A DNA stretch of 39,344 nt from Acetobacteraceae bacterium (GTDB lineage: Bacteria; Pseudomonadota; Alphaproteobacteria; Acetobacterales; Acetobacteraceae): NCBI GenBank assembly GCA_019750465.1, contig JAIEOP010000012.1:1-39344 (forward strand). The letters run 5' to 3'. Of the stretch, positions 7,591 through 15,106 are shown one piece after another (position 1 is the first letter of the stretch; the number at the start of each line of letters is the position of its first letter). A program made the translations under genes and the position numbers. The notes beneath the pieces were generated by a model, which ran no database searches, had not been told where the DNA came from, and saw only the letters and a program-made list of their open reading frames with translations.

Positions 7591-7608
7591 CGCAAGCCCG
7601 GGCTTGCG
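7591..7608. promoter_or_regulatory. 18-bp perfect palindrome between dsbA-like gene and pobA
   Basis: cgcaagcccgggcttgcg is a perfect 18-base palindrome, 50 bases upstream of the pobA start and 52 bases upstream of the divergent dsbA-like start. Its position in a 120-bp divergent intergenic region fits a repressor or activator operator. No regulator gene is adjacent, so the cognate protein is unknown. Confidence 0.45.
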
Positions 7609-7658
7609 GCACGCCGGCCGGCCTGCGATTGCCGGGGCTCGGGCGGGAGGGCGGGGCC

Positions 7659-8834
7659 ATGCGCACCCAGGTCGGAATCATCGGCGCCGGGCCGGCGGGG
7701 CTGCTGCTGGCCCAGCTGCTGCACCTGCGCGGCATCGAGAGCGTGGTGCTGGAGGCGCGCTCCCGCGACCACATCGAGACCCGCATCCGTGCCGGCCTGC
7801 TGGAGGGGGGAACGGTCGACATCCTCACCGCCGCCGGCGCCGCCGATCGCCTGCACCGCGAGGGCATGCTGCATGAGGGGCTGGAGCTGCGCTTCGGTGG
7901 CGAGGGCCACCGCATCCCGCTGACGGAGCTGACGGGAAAGCACGTCACCATCTACGGCCAGCAGGAGGTGGTGAAGGACCTGGTCGCGCTGCGCCTCGAC
8001 CAGGGCGCGCCGCTGGTCTTCGAGGCGGGGGGGGTCGCGGTGCACGGCATCGACTCTGGCCGGCCGCGCATCACCTGGGTGGAGAACGGCGCGGCGCGCA
8101 GCCTGGAGTGCGACATCATCGCCGGCTGCGACGGCTTCCACGGCATCTGCCGCGACAGCTTCCCGCCCGGCGCGCTGAGCCTCTACGAGCGGGTCTATCC
8201 CTTCGCCTGGCTCGGCATCCTCGCCGAGGCGCCGAACGTGCACCACGAGCTGATCTACGCGCGGCACGAACGCGGCTTCGCGCTGGCCACCATGCGCACG
8301 CCGATGCTGACGCGCCTCTACCTGCAATGCCGTCCCGACGAGGACCTGGCCGCCTGGCCCGATGCGCGCATCTGGAAGGAGCTGCACGCGCGCCTGGCGC
8401 GGCGCGACGGCGGGAGCCAGGTGAAGGAGGGGAGGATCGTGCAGCGGGGCGTCACCGCCATGCGCAGCTTCGTCGCCGAGCCGATGCGGAGCGGCCGCCT
8501 GTTCCTCGCCGGCGACGCCGCGCACATCGTGCCGCCGACCGGCGCCAAGGGCATGAACCTGGCGGTCGCGGACGTGTGGTACCTGACCCAGGCGCTGGAG
8601 GCATTCTACGCCGGCCGCGGCATGGCGGCGCTCGACGGCTATTCGGCGCGCTGCCTGGCGCGCATCTGGAAGGCGCAGCGCTTCTCCTGGTGGATGACCT
8701 CCATGCTGCACCGCTTCGATGCCGGCGACGCCTTCGAGCACAAGGTGCAGGTTGCCGAGCTGGACTACATCTGCGGCAGCGAGGCGGGGATGCGCACGCT
8801 GGCGGAGAACTACGTGGGCCTGCCGCTGGACTGA
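7659..8834 (+). CDS. pobA: 4-hydroxybenzoate 3-monooxygenase
   Basis: A 391-residue flavoprotein of class A aromatic hydroxylases, matching PobA in length (about 390-394). It has GAGPAG at residues 9-14 for FAD, the RIRAGLLEGGTVDIL segment typical of PobA near residue 45, a DG motif in GCDGFHG, and the second FAD motif GDAAHIVPPTGAKGMNLA at 285-302. It converts 4-hydroxybenzoate to protocatechuate using NAD(P)H and O2. ATG 7659 is chosen because the FAD-binding strand begins at residue 4, and the purine-rich ggagggcgggg precedes it. No protocatechuate ring-cleavage genes are in the window, so the downstream pathway must be elsewhere. It is divergent from the DsbA-like gene, with an 18-bp palindrome between them. 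Confidence 0.94.
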   Translation: MRTQVGIIGAGPAGLLLAQLLHLRGIESVVLEARSRDHIETRIRAGLLEGGTVDILTAAGAADRLHREGMLHEGLELRFGGEGHRIPLTELTGKHVTIYGQQEVVKDLVALRLDQGAPLVFEAGGVAVHGIDSGRPRITWVENGAARSLECDIIAGCDGFHGICRDSFPPGALSLYERVYPFAWLGILAEAPNVHHELIYARHERGFALATMRTPMLTRLYLQCRPDEDLAAWPDARIWKELHARLARRDGGSQVKEGRIVQRGVTAMRSFVAEPMRSGRLFLAGDAAHIVPPTGAKGMNLAVADVWYLTQALEAFYAGRGMAALDGYSARCLARIWKAQRFSWWMTSMLHRFDAGDAFEHKVQVAELDYICGSEAGMRTLAENYVGLPLD

Positions 8835-8878
8835 TCCGCCCGCGCGCCGCAGCATCCGCGGCGCGGAGGGATCGCGCC

Positions 8879-9466
8879 ATGCTCCTCGCCTTCGAGACCA
8901 CCGAGGACGCTGCAGGATTGGGTGGAGCGGACGTGGCGCCGCCACCCTCGGCGGTGCCGCGCATCGCGGACGGCACGCTGGCGCCGGCCTCCGACATGCT
9001 CGGTGCCTTCCCGCGCATTCCCCGCGCGCGGGTGCCACGCTTCGCCAACCCGATTGCGGCGGTGACCGATCCGGTCGCGGGCGCTCGCGCGCCTGAGGAT
9101 GCGTGGCGCCCGCTGGTGCCGGCGGTGGATGGCGACGGCAACGAGCGCTGCGGCGTGCTGCTGCCCGACATCGCCGCGCCGCGCGGCACCTACACGGGCT
9201 GGAACCCGTATGCTGGGGAAGGGCTTGCGGGCGAGCTGGCGGACCGCGAGGGCAGCCTGTTCGCCTTCGCCGCGGCCCGCGCCGAACGCGAGGCCGCAGG
9301 CGATCCACGGCCCTCGATCGAGGAGCGCTGGCCGTCGCGCGCGGCCTGCATGGCCGCGGTGCGCAGGGCGGCGGAGGCGCTGCTCCGCCAGCGCCTGCTG
9401 CTGCCCGAGGACGTTGCCGCAGGCATCGCGGCGGCGGAGGCTGCGCCGGGGTTCACCGCGGCCTGA
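8879..9466 (+). pseudogene. C-terminal remnant of an alpha/beta-hydrolase-domain protein
   Basis: The readable frame of 195 residues matches only the C-terminal part of the large alpha/beta hydrolase domain proteins that I associate with Pfam PF20091. The recognisable blocks are PPPSAVPRIADGTL near residue 22, VPAVDGDGNERCGVLLPDIA near 80, GTYTGWN, and EREAAGDPRPSIEERW near 140. The N-terminal several hundred residues, including the nucleophile elbow, are missing. Just before the PPPS block another frame reads LQDWVERT (8910-8933), which fits the expected family sequence, so a frameshift lies near 8931. The ATG at 8879 probably opens a chance extension. It overlaps the end of the convergent PQQ dehydrogenase gene by 14 bases. 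Decayed gene most likely; a short expressed product cannot be excluded. Confidence 0.7.
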
Positions 9467-11552
9467 CGCTGTCCACCGTGGCGAGGACGAAGGCCCGGAT
9501 CTGCCCGAGCTCCGCCTCGCTCAGCCGCCCCTGGAAGCTCGGCATGCCGTGCTGGAGATAGGTGTTGCCGAGTACCAGCGCCGGCATCGCCTCCATCGTC
9601 TCGCGCGTCGAGTAGCCGAGGTTCGGCACGTTGCCGCCGTTGTTCACCCCGGGCACGCCGTGGCAGCCGGCGCAATTCGCCACGTAGAGGCCGGTGCCGG
9701 GCGCCACGTCATCCTGCCGGAAGGCGATGCCGGAGACGAGCGGCCGCCGCTCCGCCTGCACCGCCGCCGGCATCGCCGCCGTGGCGCCGACGCGGAAGGC
9801 ATAGACCCGACCCGGCGAGACGCGGTCCGTCGCGCGCTGCACGATGCCGAAGACGCCGCCCCAGCCCACCGCGACGGCGACGTATTGCTGCCCGTCCACC
9901 TCGAAGGTCGATGGCGCGGCAACCACGCCGGAGCCGACCGGCACCTCCCAGATCGTGCGGCCGTCGCGCGCGTCATAGGCGACGAAGCGGCCATCCGCCG
10001 TGCCCTGGAACACCAGGTTGCCGGCGGTGGTCAGGGTGCCGCCGTTCCAGGGCGCGCCGAGGTCGCGGCGCCAGGCCTCGCGCTGCGCCACCGGGTCCCA
10101 GGCGATCAGCGCGCCGAAGGGCTGCGCCTTGGGCGGCGTCGCGTTCAGGAAGTAGCCGAGGTTCCAGCCCGTGCCGCTCTGGAAGCGACCCGGCGACACC
10201 ACGTTCATCCGCCACTCGCGGTCCGGCGTCAGGGTCAGCGGCACGCCCTGCACCGGCATGTAGGCGAGGCCGGTCTGCGGGTTGAAGGACATCGGGTGCC
10301 AGTTGCGCGCGCCATAGGCGGTGGGGATGGCCTCGAAGGGCTGGTCCGGGCTGCGGGCGGCGGGGTTCTCGATGGGCCGCCCCTCGGCATCGTAGCCGGT
10401 GGCCCAGGTCACCTCGACGAAGTTGCGCGCGGAGATGAAGCGGCCGTCGGTGCGGTCGATCACGTAGAAGAAGCCGTTCTTCGGCGCGTGCAGGATCACC
10501 TTGCGCGGCTGGCCCGCGATGGTGAGGTCGGCCAGGATCATCGGCTGGGTCGCGGTGTAGTCCCAGGTCTCGCCCGGGACATGCTGGTAGTGCCAGACGA
10601 ACTCGCCGGTCTCGGGCCGCAGCGCGACGATCGAGTGCAGGTAGAGGTTGTCGCCGCCCGCCGGGCTGCGCAGGTTGCGGTTCCAGGGGCTGCCGTTGCC
10701 GGTGCCGACGTACATGAGGCCCAGCTCGGGGTCGTAGGTCATGCTGTCCCACATCGTCCCGCCGCCGCCGGCCTCCCACCAGCGGCCGGCGGGGTCCCAG
10801 GTGCGCAGCGCGCGCGCCATGGACGCATCCTCGGGCGGGTCGGCGGGGTTGCCGGGCACGGCGAACCAGCGCCATTTCTGCCTGCCGGTCTCGGCATCGT
10901 AGCCGGTGAGATAGCCGCGCACGCCGTACTCGGCGCCGCCATTGCCGATGATCACGGTGTCCGCGAAGACGCGCGGCGCGCCGGTGACGGTGTAGGGCCG
11001 CGCCCGGTCGGTGATGGTGTCGCGTTCCCAGGCCCTGGCCCCGGTCGCGGCGTCGAGCGCGAACAGGCGGCCGTCATAGGAGGCGACATAGACCTTGCCG
11101 CGGTGCACGGCGACGCCGCGGTTCACCACATCGCAGCAGCCGCGTGCGCCGTATTCGCGCGGCACCTCGGGGTCGAAGCTCCAGAGCCGCGCGCCGGTCC
11201 GCGCGTCGATCGCATGCACCACGGACCAGGAGGCGGTGACGTACATCACGCCGCCGACCACCACGGGCGTCGCCTGCACGCCGCGGCGCGAGCCGAGGTC
11301 GTAGGACCAGGCGAGGCCGAGTTGCGCGGCATTCTCCGTGGTGATGCCGGTGAGCGGGGAGAAGCGGTTCTCGCTGAAGTTCAGCCCGTAGCTCGGCCAG
11401 TCGCGGCCGGTGGCGGCGTTCCGGCGGATGAAGTCGGCATCGACCCGGGCGGTGGCGGCGCGGAGCTGGTCCGGAGTGGGCGGCGCCTGCGCGGCGGCGG
11501 GGGACACGGCCGCAAGGGTGGCCGCGGCGAGCAGGGCCCGGATGCGCGTCAT
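9453..11552 (-). CDS. PQQ-dependent dehydrogenase with C-terminal cytochrome c
   Basis: A 699-residue periplasmic quinohaemoprotein dehydrogenase. Residues 1-22 are a Sec signal peptide ending AAAQA. An eight-bladed propeller domain follows, with repeated W-type docking motifs, the vicinal cysteines C139-C140 (GCCDVVNRG) that sit on PQQ, and the catalytic aspartate D269 in GTMWDSMTYDPE. A cytochrome c domain holds C627-A-G-C630-H631 and a later methionine-rich helix (HGMPSFQG). This is the layout of type II quinohaemoprotein alcohol dehydrogenases, which pass electrons from an alcohol or related substrate to the respiratory chain. The start ATG 11552 has a ggggag ribosome-binding site. The second aspartate typical of lanthanide-type enzymes is not seen next to D269, so calcium is the likelier metal. 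Substrate unknown; it lies downstream of hyuB. Confidence 0.92.
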   Translation of the reverse strand: MTRIRALLAAATLAAVSPAAAQAPPTPDQLRAATARVDADFIRRNAATGRDWPSYGLNFSENRFSPLTGITTENAAQLGLAWSYDLGSRRGVQATPVVVGGVMYVTASWSVVHAIDARTGARLWSFDPEVPREYGARGCCDVVNRGVAVHRGKVYVASYDGRLFALDAATGARAWERDTITDRARPYTVTGAPRVFADTVIIGNGGAEYGVRGYLTGYDAETGRQKWRWFAVPGNPADPPEDASMARALRTWDPAGRWWEAGGGGTMWDSMTYDPELGLMYVGTGNGSPWNRNLRSPAGGDNLYLHSIVALRPETGEFVWHYQHVPGETWDYTATQPMILADLTIAGQPRKVILHAPKNGFFYVIDRTDGRFISARNFVEVTWATGYDAEGRPIENPAARSPDQPFEAIPTAYGARNWHPMSFNPQTGLAYMPVQGVPLTLTPDREWRMNVVSPGRFQSGTGWNLGYFLNATPPKAQPFGALIAWDPVAQREAWRRDLGAPWNGGTLTTAGNLVFQGTADGRFVAYDARDGRTIWEVPVGSGVVAAPSTFEVDGQQYVAVAVGWGGVFGIVQRATDRVSPGRVYAFRVGATAAMPAAVQAERRPLVSGIAFRQDDVAPGTGLYVANCAGCHGVPGVNNGGNVPNLGYSTRETMEAMPALVLGNTYLQHGMPSFQGRLSEAELGQIRAFVLATVDSVRPR

Positions 11553-11742
11553 GGCGTTTCTCCCCTGGCCGCGGCGCGTGCGGTGCGGCCTGGCGGGCAG
11601 GCTATCAGGGGCAGTTGCGCGGATTCAACCGGGACGTGTGGCGCGGGCGATCACGCGTCAGGGGGGAACGATGGGATCGGCGCCATGATGGCGCTGCGGC
11701 CGTGCCGAAGGCGGATGATCCCGAGGCGGTCGCCTGCAGCCC

Positions 11743-13413
11743 TCAGGCATCCACGCCGTAGAGCCGCCGCGCCGCCTCCGGGCTGACCAGCCCGTCGGCC
11801 ACGTCGCGCCGGACCAGGGCGGGGTCGCGTGCCTGCGGGTCGCCCATGCCGCCGCCGCCGGGCAGCAACAGCCGCAGCCGCCGCCCCTTTGGCACCACCT
11901 GGAATCCCTTGGTGCGCAGCGGCGTGCCGTTGGCGTCGTTCAGCCCGACCCAGCCCGCCGCGCCGTCGCCGCCGCCCTCGCGGCCCTTCGGCGGATTCGC
12001 CACGCGGTCGAAGATGGCGTTCACCGCGAACTCGGCATCGCCCTTGGCGCCGATCTCCATCACCTGGCCGAAGCCGCCGCGGGTGCGGCCGGCGCCGGCG
12101 CTGTCGGGGCGCAATTCCTTGCGCCAGAAGATCACGGGCGCGACGTTCTCGGTCGCCTCCACCGGCATGGTGCGCACGCCGGAGGGGAAGGCGATGCCGT
12201 CCAGCCCATCCTTCGCGGGCCGCGCGCCGGTGCCGCCGGAATTGAAGGTGATGATCTCGAAATCCTCGACCTCCGCGGCCTGGCCGGAGACCTGCGACCC
12301 GCCGCGCAGCGGCGGGTTCCACAGCGCCGAGGAGCCTTCCGCGTTCACCCGCCCGGGCACCGCCTGGTGCAGGCAGCCCATCATCAGGTCGGGCAGCAGC
12401 TGCCCCACCACGTGGCGCACGCTGACCGGGTAGGGCCGCGGCGCGTTCAGGATGCAGCCCTCCGGGATCATCATGTGGAAGGGCGAGAGCGAGGCCCAGT
12501 TGTTCGGGATCTCGGGCGCGACCACGCACTTGATGCCGAAGCAGGAATAGGCCCGGCAATAGGCCGGAGGCACGTTGATGCCGCGCGTCGAGAGCCCCGA
12601 GGTGCCGGCGTAGTCCACCTCGATGCGGTCGTCGTGGATGGTCATGGCGGCGTTCAGCGTGACCGGCGCCTCGTAGCCGTCGGACCGGATCCAGGCACGG
12701 AAGGTGCCCTTCGGCAGCTTCCGGATCTCGTCGATGGTCGCGCGCAGGCTGCTTTCGAAGATGAACTCCGCCAGCGGGTCGAGGCTGTCCATGGCGAACT
12801 CGTCCAGCATCTCCACCAGCCGCCTGGCGCCGGCGTCGTTGCAGGCGCACAGGGAGTAGATGTCGCCCTCCAGCTCCACCGGCGTGCGGCTGCCGACGCG
12901 GATGAAGTCGAAGAAGGTCTCGTTCGGCACGTTGCGGTCGAAGCACTTCACGATCGGGATGTAGAGGCCTTCCTCGAAGACCGAGCGCCCCTCGGGGCCC
13001 ATGCCGAGGCCGCCGATGTCGATGATGTGCGCGGTGTTGGCGAACAGGCCGACGATGCGCCCGTTGCGGAAGGCCGGCGTGACCACGGTGAGGTCGTGCA
13101 GGTGGCCGGTGCCGAGCCAGGGATCGTTGGTGATGTAGTGGTCGCCGGGCTGCATGGTGTGGGCCGGGAATTTCGCCAGGAAATGCCCGACGCTCTCGGC
13201 CATGGAGTTCACATGGCCCGGCGTGCCGGTGACGGCCTGCGCCAGCATGCGGCCCTCCAGGTCGAAGATGCCGGCCGAGAGGTCGCCGGCCTCGCGCACC
13301 GTGGTGGAGAAGGCGGTGCGGATCATGGTCTGCGCCTGTTCCTCCACCACGGCGATCAGGCGGTTCCACTGGATCTGGCGCTGGATGGTGGCGAGGGGGG
13401 TATTCACGATCAT
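11743..13413 (-). CDS. hyuB: hydantoinase B/oxoprolinase family protein
   Basis: A 556-residue HyuB-type subunit. Family blocks seen are FSTTVREAGDLSAGIFD near residue 40, the metal-site segment TNDPWLGTGHLHDLTVV near 120, the HIIDIGG block, and the glycine-rich C-terminal LLLPGGGGMGDPQARDP. HyuB pairs with HyuA in ATP-dependent N-methylhydantoinase/5-oxoprolinase-type enzymes or related carboxylases. I start it at ATG 13413 (MIVNTPLATIQ), where family similarity begins; a longer reading back to 13497 adds only residues that overlap the upstream gene. The stop codon of the GIY-YIG gene overlaps this ATG (ATGA), so translation is coupled to it. Its partner hyuA is 1.7 kb upstream, separated by a vapBC/GIY-YIG cassette, which is unusual. 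Confidence 0.9.
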   Translation of the reverse strand: MIVNTPLATIQRQIQWNRLIAVVEEQAQTMIRTAFSTTVREAGDLSAGIFDLEGRMLAQAVTGTPGHVNSMAESVGHFLAKFPAHTMQPGDHYITNDPWLGTGHLHDLTVVTPAFRNGRIVGLFANTAHIIDIGGLGMGPEGRSVFEEGLYIPIVKCFDRNVPNETFFDFIRVGSRTPVELEGDIYSLCACNDAGARRLVEMLDEFAMDSLDPLAEFIFESSLRATIDEIRKLPKGTFRAWIRSDGYEAPVTLNAAMTIHDDRIEVDYAGTSGLSTRGINVPPAYCRAYSCFGIKCVVAPEIPNNWASLSPFHMMIPEGCILNAPRPYPVSVRHVVGQLLPDLMMGCLHQAVPGRVNAEGSSALWNPPLRGGSQVSGQAAEVEDFEIITFNSGGTGARPAKDGLDGIAFPSGVRTMPVEATENVAPVIFWRKELRPDSAGAGRTRGGFGQVMEIGAKGDAEFAVNAIFDRVANPPKGREGGGDGAAGWVGLNDANGTPLRTKGFQVVPKGRRLRLLLPGGGGMGDPQARDPALVRRDVADGLVSPEAARRLYGVDA

Positions 13414-14339
13414 TGAGAGGTCTCCGGCAAAGCTGCTGATGCCTGTTTGCTGCTCACCCATTGCGCATAGGTGCGACCGGTGCGCACATGCACCCACTCG
13501 TTCGGTCCTCGGGAATTCCGTCCCGCGATCAAACCACCTGCCGCCGAGGTGCTGCCGACGGCAAAGTCGCGCGTCAGCCGCAGCACGCTGCCTGTTGCAT
13601 CAGGCACGAGGATGCCCTCGGCCCGTGCCCTCGCGCGGAGCGTCCTGATGCTTTCGGCGCAGCCGGGCGTTTCATCAAGCCGCGCTTGGCTTCCTTCAGG
13701 CAGCACGAAGTCGTCAAGCGCGACCCGCATCTGCGCACTGAAGCGGGCCTCTCCGACGTAGCGAAAGAGCGCGTCGTCCGTGTCAGTGTTGGTCTCGACA
13801 TTGGACGCGCGGTCGCTGCTGCGCCGTGTGGTGGATGTCGATCGGAAGGCCGGGAAACCGAGCGTCTCGGCTAGCGTCGCGACATCTGCCGCGAACTGTT
13901 CCGCGAAGGCCGTGTCGCCCTCATCGAGGTCGCCGGGACCTGATCGATCAGTCAGAAGAGATGCGCGGGCGGCAGCACGCACTCGCTCCGTGAGAAGATG
14001 TTCCGAGCGCCGCGCATGCGCCTTGTTGAAGATCGCATCGGAGCTGAACGCGACGACGAGTTGGCGCCACTCCGCCTTGTCCATCGCGTGGTGCTGCCCG
14101 TTGAAGCGTCGAGCTACCGCATCGCATTCGCCGACATAGATCGCCTCCCCGCCATCGTCGAAGACCTGGCCGTAGAGAAAGTAGACGGCAGTCCGTCGAG
14201 CTTCCGAACGCCCAAGCAGCTTATCGATCGACGACACTGGGCAGGCGATCAGCTTCGTCGTGCGGCCCGCGATCTCGGCAGTGCGCAGTCCGTCGGGGTC
14301 GCCTTCCAGCAGGGTCAGCCGGATCAACTGCGTCGACAT
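13410..14339 (-). CDS. GIY-YIG nuclease family protein with DUF4357-like C terminus
   Basis: A 309-residue protein. The N-terminal 45 residues (IRLTLLEGDPDGLRTAEIAG) match the leader found in GIY-YIG/DUF4357 proteins. The GIY-YIG domain follows, with AVYF at 51-54 standing for GIY, YVG at 68-70 for YIG, R77/R78, and E113 in KAHARRSEHLL as the metal-binding glutamate. A DUF4357-like module, GRNSRGPNEWVHVRTGRTYAQW, is near residue 280. ATG 14339 was chosen because similarity starts there. It begins 22 bases after vapC, and its TGA overlaps the hyuB ATG. Base composition is visibly less GC-rich than that of its neighbours, consistent with transfer. The role of this family is not settled; defence or DNA repair is plausible but unproven. 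Confidence 0.85.
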   Translation of the reverse strand: MSTQLIRLTLLEGDPDGLRTAEIAGRTTKLIACPVSSIDKLLGRSEARRTAVYFLYGQVFDDGGEAIYVGECDAVARRFNGQHHAMDKAEWRQLVVAFSSDAIFNKAHARRSEHLLTERVRAAARASLLTDRSGPGDLDEGDTAFAEQFAADVATLAETLGFPAFRSTSTTRRSSDRASNVETNTDTDDALFRYVGEARFSAQMRVALDDFVLPEGSQARLDETPGCAESIRTLRARARAEGILVPDATGSVLRLTRDFAVGSTSAAGGLIAGRNSRGPNEWVHVRTGRTYAQWVSSKQASAALPETSQ

Positions 14340-14361
14340 GGATTGCCTGATCCGGAAGCGA

Positions 14362-14805
14362 TCACGGGCTCGGTTCGAGCTCGAACCGCCGCAGCCCGCA
14401 GTGCTCGGCGAAGGGCTCGAAGTCGCGGTCGCCGTGCAGCAGCGGCACGGAGCGGGCGATGCACCAGGCCGCGATGAGGCAGTCCACGGCCTTGCGCACG
14501 GACACGCCCCGGCGGCGCAGCGCACGGTAGTGGTCCGCAGCGGCGAGCGCCGTCTCCGTGCCTCCAATCGCCACTTGGGGAAACGCGAGCAGCACGGCGC
14601 GGGTCCGGTCGTGCTGCCGGTCGTCCACGATGCCGCGCAGCACCTCCAGCAGGACGAGGTCGCCTACCAGGATATGCGCAGGGTCGTCCTCACCGGCATC
14701 GGGATCAAGCGCAACAAGCAGCCGGCGGAGCGCGCCCACCTCAGATGTCGCGATACCGCGGAAGTGGTCGATCCAGACCGAGCTGTCCACAAAGACGGCG
14801 TTCAA
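14362..14805 (-). CDS. vapC: VapC-type PIN-domain toxin ribonuclease
   Basis: A 147-residue PIN-domain protein. The acidic metal-binding set is visible: D7 in VFVDSSVWIDHF, E54 in LVLLEVLRGI, D108 in RKAVDCLIAAWC and D126 in LLHGDRDFEPFA. VapC toxins cleave tRNA or rRNA when freed from VapB. The start is taken as TTG 14805, because the PIN fold begins with the next residues and the codon overlaps the vapB stop (TTGA), the usual coupled arrangement. A longer reading from an ATG inside vapB would add 18 unrelated residues. It is co-directional with vapB upstream and the GIY-YIG gene 22 bases downstream. Confidence 0.93.
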   Translation of the reverse strand: MNAVFVDSSVWIDHFRGIATSEVGALRRLLVALDPDAGEDDPAHILVGDLVLLEVLRGIVDDRQHDRTRAVLLAFPQVAIGGTETALAAADHYRALRRRGVSVRKAVDCLIAAWCIARSVPLLHGDRDFEPFAEHCGLRRFELEPSP

Positions 14806-15014
14806 CGGCGCGGGCGCGCCAGCGTATCGCGGCGCTCGGCATCCAGATCGCCTTCCCAATCCACCTTGCCGAAGAGGTCGAGCGCGCTCGCCTGACGCTT
14901 GCGGCGCGCGAGGAGGCGGAGCGCCGCCTCAACGGTTTCACGCTTGGTCGTGAGCCCGCTCGCCGCCATGGCCTCCGCCATCAGCCGATCATCGATCTCG
15001 ATATTGGTCCGCAT
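14802..15014 (-). CDS. vapB: VapB-type antitoxin (DUF2191 family)
   Basis: A 70-residue protein whose sequence follows the short VapB family PF09957: MRTNIEIDDRLMAEAMAASG as a ribbon-helix-helix DNA-binding part, TTKRETVEAALRLLARRK, then GKVDWEGDLDAER as the toxin-wrapping tail. It would neutralise VapC and repress its own promoter. ATG 15014 has a ggag ribosome-binding site five bases away. A candidate operator dyad lies 11-39 bases upstream. Its stop overlaps the vapC start. The gene starts 92 bases downstream of the hyuA stop in the same direction, so it can be read both from its own promoter and from the hyu promoter. Confidence 0.93.
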   Translation of the reverse strand: MRTNIEIDDRLMAEAMAASGLTTKRETVEAALRLLARRKRQASALDLFGKVDWEGDLDAERRDTLARPRR

Positions 15015-15024
15015 CGGCGCTCCG

Positions 15025-15053
15025 TGTGTATTAACTCCACAAGGTTATACACA
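15025..15053 (-). promoter_or_regulatory. candidate vapBC operator/promoter
   Basis: tgtgtat (15025-15031) and atacaca (15047-15053) form a perfect 7-base inverted repeat with a 15-base spacer, and the match extends inward if one base is bulged. This is the only AT-rich patch in the hyuA-vapB gap, and it contains TATAAC- and TAATAC-like -10 candidates on the minus strand. Placement directly upstream of vapB fits autoregulation by a VapBC complex. Confidence 0.55.
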
Positions 15054-15106
15054 TCTTGCGCGTGCCGCAAGCAGAATGCGGCAGCCGACGCCGTCAATCC
15101 GAATCG

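Noticed and set aside
9099-11786. A long plus-strand open frame of 895 residues opposite the PQQ dehydrogenase gene
   Set aside because: It is a GC-driven shadow: His/Arg/Ala-rich composition, no family likeness, while the minus strand encodes a complete quinohaemoprotein.
14362-14859. A longer VapC starting at an ATG at 14859
   Set aside because: The added 18 residues lie inside vapB and do not resemble a PIN domain; the TTG at 14805 overlaps the vapB stop and begins the fold directly.
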